Assembly: GCA_020831885.1 (NCBI GenBank)
Contig: JAFIFU010000006.1
Location: 58,325-122,324, forward strand
Reading direction: 5' to 3'
Length of the DNA: 64,000 nucleotides
DNA from: Ectothiorhodospiraceae bacterium
GTDB lineage: Bacteria; Pseudomonadota; Gammaproteobacteria; Nitrococcales; Aquisalimonadaceae
Shown here: positions 58,012-64,000 of the stretch, piece after piece
How the letters are laid out: each line of letters starts with the position of its first letter
How positions within the stretch are numbered: position 1 is the first letter of the stretch
The notes under the pieces: generated by a model
What the model saw: the letters and a program-made list of their open reading frames with translations, nothing else
What the model was told of the DNA's origin: nothing
Databases searched by the model: none
Position numbers and translations under genes: made by a program

Positions 58012-59847
58012 ATGGCCGAGCAGGAAACCACCCCCTTCGATCCCGGGGCCATCGTCCGCCACATTCCGGAGCGCCCGGGCGTCTACCGCATGCTGGATGC
58101 GGACGGCACGGTGATCTACGTGGGCAAGGCACGCCGCCTGCGCCGGCGCGTGGCCAGCTACTTCAACCGCAGCAGGAAGGATCCGAAGACCCAGGCCATG
58201 GTGGCCCAGGTGCGCGGCATCGAGTTCACGGTCACGCACACTGAAGCGGAAGCATTGATCCTGGAGAACAACCTGATCAAGACCCTGGCACCACGCTACA
58301 ACGTGCTGCTGCGGGACGACAAGAGCTATCCCTACATTTATCTGTCCGATCACCCGGACTTCCCGCGGCTGGGTTTTCACCGGGGCGCCAGACGTGACCA
58401 TGGCCGCTACTTCGGCCCCTTTCCCAGCGCCGGTTCCGTGCGGGAGACCCTGAACCATCTGCAACGGGTGTTCCCGGTCCGGCAATGCGAGGACACCTTT
58501 TTCCGCAACCGCTCCCGCCCCTGCCTGCAGTACCAGATCCAGCGCTGTACGGCCCCCTGCGTCGGCTTCGTCACACCGGAGGCGTATCAACGGGACGTGG
58601 CCCACGCGGTGAAATTCCTGGAGGGACGCAGCGGCGAGGTGATCGATGAGTTGGTGGAGGACATGGAGCGGGCCGCCGAGGCACTGGAGTTCGAGCGGGC
58701 CGCCTGGCTCCGGGACCGCATCAGCAACCTGCGCAAGATCCAGGAGCGCCAGTACATCAGCGGCGAAAAGGGCGACCTGGACGTGGTCGCCTGCGTGAGC
58801 CAGGGGGGGCTTGCCTGTGTCCAGGTATTTTTCTTCCGCAACGGGCAGAATCTCGGCAACAAGGCCTTCTACCCCCGCGTTCCGCCGGAGACCGACGCGG
58901 CCGAGGTGTTGGCGGCGTTCATCGCGCGGCACTACCTGGGGCGGACGATCCCCCGGGAGATTCTCCTGAACATGCCTGTTCCGGACCAGGAAGTGTTGCA
59001 GGAAGCGCTGGGCGAGGACAGCGGGCACCCGGTGCGGCTTCGCACGCGGGTGCGGGCGGAGCGGCGACGCTGGCTGGAAATGGCCGATACCAATGCCCGG
59101 GCGGCCCTGAAGGCCCGGGCGGCCAGCGCCGCCAGCCTGCGGCGGCGCTTCGAGGACCTGCAACAGGCGCTGGATCTGGACGAGATCCCCGCCCGCATGG
59201 AGTGTTTCGATATCAGCCACACCCAGGGGGAAGCCACCGTGGCCTCCTGCGTGGTGTTCACCCAGGAGGGGCCCTTGAAGTCCGACTACCGGCGCTTCAA
59301 CATTGAGGGCGTCACGCCTGGTGACGACTACGCCGCGATGCGTCAGGCGCTCCATCGGCGCTTCACGCGCCTGAAACGCGGCGAGGGCGTCCTGCCCGAC
59401 ATCCTCATCATCGACGGCGGCAAGGGGCAGCTCAGGCAGGCGGTGGAGGTGCTGGAAGAGCTTCAGGTGGACGGGGTCATCGTTCTGGGTATCGCCAAGG
59501 GTCCGGACCGGCGTCCCGGTCTGGAAAAACTGGTCCTGACCGAACCCGAGCGGGAGGTTATACTGCCGCCGGATTCCCCGGCGCTGCACCTGCTTCAGCA
59601 TATCCGCGATGAGGCACACCGGTTTGCCATCACCGGCCACCGGCAACGAAGGGGCAGGGCGCGTAGCTCCTCCCGGCTGGAGGATATTCCGGGACTGGGT
59701 CCCAAACGCCGCCAGCTCCTGCTCAAGCAATTCGGCGGCCTGCAGGGGATCTCCCGCGCCGGCGTGGAAGACCTGCAGAGCGTGCGGGGCATCAGCCGGG
59801 AACTGGCGCAGCGTATCTACGACGTGTTTCATGACGAGGCCGGCTGA
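58012..59847 (+). CDS. uvrC: Excinuclease ABC subunit C
   Basis: UvrC makes the dual incisions in nucleotide excision repair. The 611-residue product has a GIY-YIG domain (RPGVYRMLDADGTVIYVGKA), the cysteine region QYQIQRCTAPCVGFVT, a UVR domain near residue 205-240, the RNase H-like nuclease with ECFDISHTQGEATVASCVVF and DILIIDGGKGQL, and two C-terminal helix-hairpin-helix motifs. Length matches E. coli UvrC (610). It follows uvrY by 16 bp and its stop overlaps the pgsA start. Confidence 0.98.
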   Translation: MAEQETTPFDPGAIVRHIPERPGVYRMLDADGTVIYVGKARRLRRRVASYFNRSRKDPKTQAMVAQVRGIEFTVTHTEAEALILENNLIKTLAPRYNVLLRDDKSYPYIYLSDHPDFPRLGFHRGARRDHGRYFGPFPSAGSVRETLNHLQRVFPVRQCEDTFFRNRSRPCLQYQIQRCTAPCVGFVTPEAYQRDVAHAVKFLEGRSGEVIDELVEDMERAAEALEFERAAWLRDRISNLRKIQERQYISGEKGDLDVVACVSQGGLACVQVFFFRNGQNLGNKAFYPRVPPETDAAEVLAAFIARHYLGRTIPREILLNMPVPDQEVLQEALGEDSGHPVRLRTRVRAERRRWLEMADTNARAALKARAASAASLRRRFEDLQQALDLDEIPARMECFDISHTQGEATVASCVVFTQEGPLKSDYRRFNIEGVTPGDDYAAMRQALHRRFTRLKRGEGVLPDILIIDGGKGQLRQAVEVLEELQVDGVIVLGIAKGPDRRPGLEKLVLTEPEREVILPPDSPALHLLQHIRDEAHRFAITGHRQRRGRARSSSRLEDIPGLGPKRRQLLLKQFGGLQGISRAGVEDLQSVRGISRELAQRIYDVFHDEAG

Positions 59848-60428
59848 TGCCGATGAATATCCCCAACATGCTGACCCTGGCCCGGATCCTGCTGATTCCG
59901 GTGTTCGGGGTCGTGTTCTACCTGCCGTTCGCCTGGGCGAACGTTGCCGCCGCCGCGGTGTTCGCCCTGGCCGCGATCACGGACTGGGCGGACGGCTATC
60001 TGGCGCGCAGGCTCAATCAGACCTCCGCTTTCGGCGCCTTTCTGGATCCGGTGGCGGACAAGCTGATGGTGGCCGTGGCCCTCATCGCCCTGCTGGTCAT
60101 CAACCCCACACCCCTGTTCGCGCTGGCGGTGGCGGTGATCATCGGCCGGGAGATCACGGTTTCGGCATTGCGGGAATGGATGGCCGAACTGGGCAAGCGG
60201 GCCAATGTGGCGGTGAACGCCATCGGCAAGTTCAAGACGGCCGCGCAGATGATCGCCATCCTGCTGCTGCTTTACCGGGACGACCTGGCCGGCATTCCCG
60301 TCCACGCGGTGGGCATGGTCCTGCTGTACGTGGCCGCGGGCCTCACGCTCTGGTCCATGGTTGTCTACCTGCGGGCGTCGCTGGAGGTGGTGCGGGAGGA
60401 GGAACGTGCGGCCGGGAAACGGGCTTGA
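59847..60428 (+). CDS. pgsA: CDP-diacylglycerol--glycerol-3-phosphate 3-phosphatidyltransferase
   Basis: PgsA makes phosphatidylglycerol phosphate. The 193-residue integral membrane protein has several transmembrane helices and the CDP-alcohol phosphotransferase motif in ITDWADGYLARRLNQTSAFG followed by AFLDPVADK. It begins NIPNMLTLARILLIPVFGVV, typical of PgsA. The start ATG at 59847 overlaps the uvrC stop; ATG 59853 is an alternative. The TGA stop lies within the -35 of the tRNA promoter. Confidence 0.97.
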   Translation: MPMNIPNMLTLARILLIPVFGVVFYLPFAWANVAAAAVFALAAITDWADGYLARRLNQTSAFGAFLDPVADKLMVAVALIALLVINPTPLFALAVAVIIGREITVSALREWMAELGKRANVAVNAIGKFKTAAQMIAILLLLYRDDLAGIPVHAVGMVLLYVAAGLTLWSMVVYLRASLEVVREEERAAGKRA

Positions 60429-60452
60429 CACCGGGGACAGCACGCATAAAAT
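60425..60452 (+). promoter_or_regulatory. Promoter of the tRNA-Gly gene
   Basis: TTGACA (60425-60430), 16-base spacer, TAAAAT (60447-60452), then a GC-rich discriminator (GCCGCC) before the tRNA at 60468. The -35 is a full consensus match and overlaps the pgsA stop codon. The GC-rich discriminator is typical of stringently controlled stable RNA promoters. Confidence 0.85.
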
Positions 60453-60467
60453 AGCCGCCAGTCCGAC

Positions 60468-60543
<76 letters not shown>

Positions 60544-60550
60544 GTTTCTC

Positions 60551-60577
60551 CAAAGCCCCGGCCAGGCCGGGGCTTTG
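60551..60577 (+). terminator. Strong hairpin between tRNA-Gly and tRNA-Cys
   Basis: A perfect 12-bp stem (60551-60562 with 60566-60577) and 3-base loop, followed by CGTTTC. It lies 8 bp after tRNA-Gly. It may end a tRNA-Gly transcript or serve as a processing hairpin, since the following two tRNAs have no obvious own promoter. Confidence 0.6.
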
Positions 60578-60653
60578 CGTTTCGGCCCGGGATCACGCCG
60601 GGCGTCTCGCCTTGGTCTGCCGCTCCTGATACCATGAGCGGCGTAAAAGACAG

Positions 60654-60727
60654 GGCTCGGTGGCAGAGTGGTGATGCAGCGGCCTGCAAAGCCGTGTACG
60701 TCGGTTCGATTCCGGCCCGAGCCTCCA
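60654..60727 (+). tRNA. tRNA-Cys(GCA)
   Basis: 74 bases with acceptor stem GGCTCGG/CCGAGCC, discriminator T and encoded CCA. The anticodon loop contains GCA at 60686-60688 (CTGCAAA loop), and the T-loop TTCGATT is present. Confidence 0.96.
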
Positions 60728-60786
60728 TATCCTCCCCGTTCCGTATCCGGCGTGCATAGGGTCGCGCGGCACGTCGGCACAAGCCC

Positions 60787-60874
60787 GCGGGTGTGGTGGA
60801 ATCTGGTAGACACATCAGACTTAAAATCTGAAGGCCGTCAGGCCGTGCCGGTTCGAGTCCGGCCACCCGCACCA
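60787..60874 (+). tRNA. tRNA-Leu(TAA)
   Basis: 88 bases with acceptor stem GCGGGTG/CACCCGC, discriminator A and encoded CCA. The long variable arm (around 60831-60845) is typical of tRNA-Leu. The anticodon stem TCAGA/TCTGA encloses CTTAAAA with anticodon TAA at 60822-60824. Confidence 0.96.
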
Positions 60875-60990
60875 TACTGACCTTTCACGCGGCGGGTCCA
60901 CCGTGCCTCAGTGCGTACCGACGCTTCGTTTCCCTGATCACCGCTTGATGGAGGCGACGTTTTATAGCGTGTAAACTGCGTCTGTTGCAG

Positions 60991-61008
60991 CAAGCAATAT
61001 ATTGCTTG
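60991..61008. promoter_or_regulatory. Perfect 18-bp palindrome upstream of the binding-protein gene
   Basis: CAAGCAATATATTGCTTG is an uninterrupted 18-base palindrome in the 201-bp gap between tRNA-Leu and the substrate-binding protein gene. It is AT-rich in a GC-rich context. Its size and symmetry suggest a dimeric operator. Upstream, around 60959-60978, is a further AT-rich patch that may hold a promoter. Confidence 0.5.
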
Positions 61009-61075
61009 AGGAAGCAGCGGCCCTTGAGTGTATTCGGCTTTCCGTGAGACGGAACTCTGGGTCGGGGAGCTTGGT

Positions 61076-62212
61076 ATGCAGATGAACCAGAGAATGCGTT
61101 CACCAAACGCATTATGCGGCGCTTCCCGGGGCCCTCACCTGTTTCCGTCATGCCGTGCCCGGATCCGCGGATCGCGATGGCTGGCGATCAGGCGCCGGGG
61201 GATGTGGGTGCTCTGCTGCGGCCTGGCCATGCTGCTGGGGGTGCTGAGCATGCCCCCGGCGCAGGCGGAGACGCGGCTGGAAGGGGTGGTCTATCTGGGC
61301 GATATACCGACCCTGGTGGCCAGCGAGTTCGGTTTTTTCTCCAAACAGGGGCTGGAGCTGGAGGTAGCGTACGGGGATTCCGGACTGAGTAATCTCCGGC
61401 GATTGCGCGCCGGGCAAACCGATTTCGCCCTAATGGCCCTGACTCCGCTGATTCTGGAAGCCATGCGCGAGGAGACGGCGGAAGGGCCGAACGATCCACT
61501 GATCCTCGCCAGTATCTCCCATTCCATCGGCCTCAATTTCATCATGGCGCGACAGGACAGCCGGGTCAGACACCCGGTGGACCTGCGGGATGCGCGGATC
61601 GCGTTGGTCCGCGGCAGCAATGCGGAGCTGCTGCTGGATTTTTTCCTGGAGTACCACGGAATCCAGGCGGATGCGGTGAACCTGGTGGATCTGCCCATTC
61701 GCCAGGTATTTGATGCCTTGGCGGAAGGAGAGGCGGACGCCGCCGTGCTCTGGGAACCCTGGGCCACACGACTGGACGCCCGCTTGGGCGAACCCCAGCG
61801 GCGATTCGATGTGAGCAACGTGTACACCGCCCGGTGGCTCCTGGTCGTCCGGCGGGAAGTGCTGGAACGGGAAGCGGAAACGGTCCGCCTGGTCCTCCGG
61901 GCCTACCGGGACGCGATCCGATTCATGGACGCCCATCCCGAGGAAGCCATCGCGCTGTATGGTCGGATGCGGCAGGTATCCGCGGAACAGGCCCGGGCCA
62001 ACTGGCATAACCTGATCTACGGTCTCTCCCTCAACTGGTCGTTGATTACCGCAATGCAGCAACAGGCGGAATGGTCTCGTGATGCGGGCTATGCAGGAGT
62101 GGGCGTGCGATTTCGGCCGTTTCTGTTGATTGCACCGGAGCCCTTGCACAGCGTCTTGCCCACCGCCGTCAGTCTGCCCTCGGCTTCCTCGTTTCCGGTG
62201 CACAACGAATGA
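61076..62212 (+). CDS. NMT1/THI5-like periplasmic substrate-binding protein
   Basis: A predicted periplasmic binding protein of the NMT1/SsuA/TauA type. After a signal-like region (hydrophobic core about 61202-61265, ending PPAQAE) the mature part shows GVVYLGDIPTLVASEFGFFS, AYGDSGLSNLRRLRAGQTDF, IALVRGSNAELLLDFFLEYH and EGEADAAVLWEPWATRLDAR, characteristic of the fold. The start is uncertain: ATG 61076 has a GGGGAG site, but gives a long N-terminal extension; ATG 61202 would begin at the signal core. No ABC permease or ATPase is visible. The stop overlaps the next ORF by 4 bp (ATGA), which encodes a membrane sensor. Confidence 0.85.
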   Translation: MQMNQRMRSPNALCGASRGPHLFPSCRARIRGSRWLAIRRRGMWVLCCGLAMLLGVLSMPPAQAETRLEGVVYLGDIPTLVASEFGFFSKQGLELEVAYGDSGLSNLRRLRAGQTDFALMALTPLILEAMREETAEGPNDPLILASISHSIGLNFIMARQDSRVRHPVDLRDARIALVRGSNAELLLDFFLEYHGIQADAVNLVDLPIRQVFDALAEGEADAAVLWEPWATRLDARLGEPQRRFDVSNVYTARWLLVVRREVLEREAETVRLVLRAYRDAIRFMDAHPEEAIALYGRMRQVSAEQARANWHNLIYGLSLNWSLITAMQQQAEWSRDAGYAGVGVRFRPFLLIAPEPLHSVLPTAVSLPSASSFPVHNE

Positions 62213-64000
62213 AGCTCCGCACCCTCTCCGTCGCCAGTATGGCTTTCTGCGTGCTCGGGCTGATCGCCCTGCTCATGATCAGCGTCTACATGCTGCGGGA
62301 TATCCACCAGAAACAGGAACAGGTTGCGGAGCTGTTCGGACTGGAGAAACGTGTAAGCGCCTTGTCCGCAGCCGCGACCCATCTGCTCCTGTATTACTCG
62401 GACGATGATCTCCAGGATGTTTTCCGTCAGGAAAGCGACGCGCTTCGCCGGGACCTGGAGGCGCTGGAATCACATCATCCCGGCGCAGGACGGATTGGCG
62501 CCTATATCGGTCTGATGCAGTCCATGGTCAATGTCGAGCATGCACGGTCCGAGGGTGACAGTCCTCAGGGTGGCGTCGGCCCGCTGGGGCTCTCACGTCG
62601 CGGGCGCGTCATCCTCGGACAGATGTACGGTCACGGTATCGCCATGGAGACGGCAGTCACCGCACTGTTGCAGGACCGCCAGTCGGACATCGCGCGGCAG
62701 ACCGCCTGGGCGGTCGGCCTGTTTTCCCTGGCGTCGGTGCTGTTCGGTTCCCTCTGCGTGCTTGCCTTCGGCCTGATTCACGCCCGGGTACGGGGCCCGA
62801 TCAACGATCTGTATGGTGTGGTCAAACGCCTGTCCGACGGGGACACGGAGGCGCGGGTTCCGGTTCACGGCCAGGATGAAATCGCGCAGTTGGCCCGCAG
62901 TTTCAACACCTTGCTGAATGAGCAGGCGAGGACGCGGGCAGCACTGCAACGTTACGAAAGGGAGCTGGAGGAACGGGCCCGGATGCTGGCGGAATCGCAG
63001 CGTATCGCCCGTGTTGGCAGCATGCGGCTGCACATTCCAACGCGCCAGCTGCAGTGGTCTGACGAGAGCTGCCGCATCTTCGGTATCGATCCGGGAGCGT
63101 TCGCCGGAACAGTGGATGATTTCCTGTCGCGGATCCACCCGGACGATATCGATGCCTTCCTGGAAAAGCGGGCACGGGCTCTGCGTGGCGAAGAACCGCT
63201 GAATGCGGCTTACCGGATCCGGCGCCCGGACGGCAGGGTGCGCATCGTGCATCAGCGCGCGGAGCTTCAGGAGGATGCCGACGGCCAACGGAATTATCTG
63301 GTGGGCACGCTGCAGGATGTGACCGAGCAGCGGGCCGACAGCGAGCGGATTCTTCATCAGCAGCAACTGCTGGATATGGCGGGACGGGTGGCGCGCATTG
63401 GCGGTTGGACAGTGGACCCGGATGAAGAGTGGATCCGCTGGTCCGACACGGTCTGCGACATTCACGAGATTCCCCATGGAGCAAGACCGTCACTTCAGGA
63501 AGCCATCGGGTACTACAAGCCGGGGTACCGCGAGGCCATTCGGACGCTCTATGAACGCTGTGTCCGTGATGGCATGCCGTTCGATACGGAAATGGAGGTG
63601 GTGACCGCCCTCGGCCGGGAGATCTGGGTCCGGGCAACGGGCGAGGCGGTCGTCGACAGTTCCGGCAGGCTTGTCCGGGTACAGGGGGCCTTGCAGGACA
63701 TCACCGCGTTCAAGGCCACGGAGCTGGAACGTCAGCGCGTGGAGCGCCGGTTGCGCATGACCATCGATAACGTGGCGGAGGCGTTTTTCACCCTGGACGG
63801 GGACGACCGGTTCAGCTACTGCAACGACGAAGCCTGCCGCCTGCTGCGCAAGTCCCGCGAGGAGCTGATTGGAAGCGGGATCTGGGATCTTTATCCGGAC
63901 CTGGAACACGGTGAGGTGGGCAAGACCTACCGGCGGGGGGCTCGGGGGGGGGCGCCCCCCCCCCCCGGGGGGGGTGCCGAACCCCCCGGGGGGGGGGGGG
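62209..64000 (+). CDS. Membrane sensor with HAMP and at least three PAS domains (partial)
   Basis: The frame opens with ATG 62209, overlapping the upstream stop, and runs off the window without a stop (>=590 residues). It has a transmembrane helix near residues 8-28, a periplasmic loop of ~130 residues, a second helix near 165-190, a HAMP domain (about 193-240, GPINDLYGVVKRLSDGD), a coiled linker and three PAS/PAC units (about 255-375, 380-505, 510-end; PAC-like GTLQDVTEQR and GALQDITAFK). The output domain (histidine kinase, GGDEF/EAL or other) is missing. Residues after about 575 are translated from homopolymer and are unreliable. The upstream binding protein may provide the signal. Confidence 0.85.
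   Translation, partial: MKLRTLSVASMAFCVLGLIALLMISVYMLRDIHQKQEQVAELFGLEKRVSALSAAATHLLLYYSDDDLQDVFRQESDALRRDLEALESHHPGAGRIGAYIGLMQSMVNVEHARSEGDSPQGGVGPLGLSRRGRVILGQMYGHGIAMETAVTALLQDRQSDIARQTAWAVGLFSLASVLFGSLCVLAFGLIHARVRGPINDLYGVVKRLSDGDTEARVPVHGQDEIAQLARSFNTLLNEQARTRAALQRYERELEERARMLAESQRIARVGSMRLHIPTRQLQWSDESCRIFGIDPGAFAGTVDDFLSRIHPDDIDAFLEKRARALRGEEPLNAAYRIRRPDGRVRIVHQRAELQEDADGQRNYLVGTLQDVTEQRADSERILHQQQLLDMAGRVARIGGWTVDPDEEWIRWSDTVCDIHEIPHGARPSLQEAIGYYKPGYREAIRTLYERCVRDGMPFDTEMEVVTALGREIWVRATGEAVVDSSGRLVRVQGALQDITAFKATELERQRVERRLRMTIDNVAEAFFTLDGDDRFSYCNDEACRLLRKSREELIGSGIWDLYPDLEHGEVGKTYRRGARGGAPPPPGGGAEPPGGGG
63931..64000. other. G/C homopolymer tract, probable contig-end artefact
   Basis: The last ~70 bases are almost entirely runs of G and C, including long uninterrupted tracts. 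The PAS-protein frame stays open but encodes only Gly/Pro-type residues. Nothing biological is supported; low-quality read ends at the edge of a contig are the simplest explanation. Confidence 0.8.

Noticed and set aside
58003..59832. 609-codon minus-strand open frame
   Set aside because: Antisense to uvrC over its full length, with no domain seen.

Overview
The window is about 64 kb of GC-rich gammaproteobacterial chromosome, almost entirely vertically inherited housekeeping genes. Gene order (ftsK-lolA-rarA-serS, rpoE-rseABC-degP, lepA-lepB-rnc-era-recO-pdxJ-acpS, uvrY-uvrC-pgsA followed by tRNA-Gly/Cys/Leu) matches Gammaproteobacteria. High GC, ThrH, a DUF1674 protein beside sdhCDAB and a Bpt-type transferase suggest an Ectothiorhodospiraceae/Chromatiales-like lineage rather than an enteric; that placement is inference. 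I see no phage, insertion sequence, CRISPR array or defence island.

Layout. 1-5 kb holds protein turnover and the N-degron pathway (clpS, clpA, then infA, bpt, aat on the other strand) and a GNAT-like gene. 6-12 kb is ftsK-lolA-rarA-serS. 12-18 kb has a helical PhaE/phasin-like protein whose 3' end runs into cysB, then cysB/cobA, yccA, a 5'-nucleotidase, thrH and a YfcE-like phosphoesterase. 18-25 kb carries hrpA, prfB (with its programmed +1 frameshift), lysS and ygfZ. 26-32 kb is a succinate dehydrogenase block (SDHAF4-like DUF1674, sdhCDAB, sdhE, ygfX) followed by nadB. 32-36.5 kb is the sigma-E envelope stress operon (rpoE-rseA-rseB-rseC-mucD/degP) with a recognisable sigma-E promoter. 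36.5-43 kb is the lepA-to-acpS translation/RNA/cofactor run. 43-55.6 kb has barA, cysM, a DnaQ-like exonuclease, rlmD, an ADP-ribose pyrophosphatase, roxA, purB, fumC and a RibD-C reductase. 56-60.4 kb has an MFS transporter and uvrY-uvrC-pgsA. 60.4-60.9 kb has three tRNAs with encoded CCA. 61-64 kb has an orphan NMT1/THI5-like periplasmic binding protein translationally coupled to a membrane HAMP/multi-PAS sensor that is cut by the window end. The last ~70 bases are G/C homopolymer that looks like a contig-end artefact.

Themes. Both partners of the BarA/UvrY (Gac) two-component system lie in the window. SDH and its maturation factors are clustered. The least explained signals are a perfect 21-bp-arm inverted repeat between yccA and the nucleotidase gene, a pair of matching TTAC-N14-GTAA dyads controlling the divergent RibD-C/MFS pair, an 18-bp perfect palindrome upstream of the binding-protein/sensor pair, and that pair itself.
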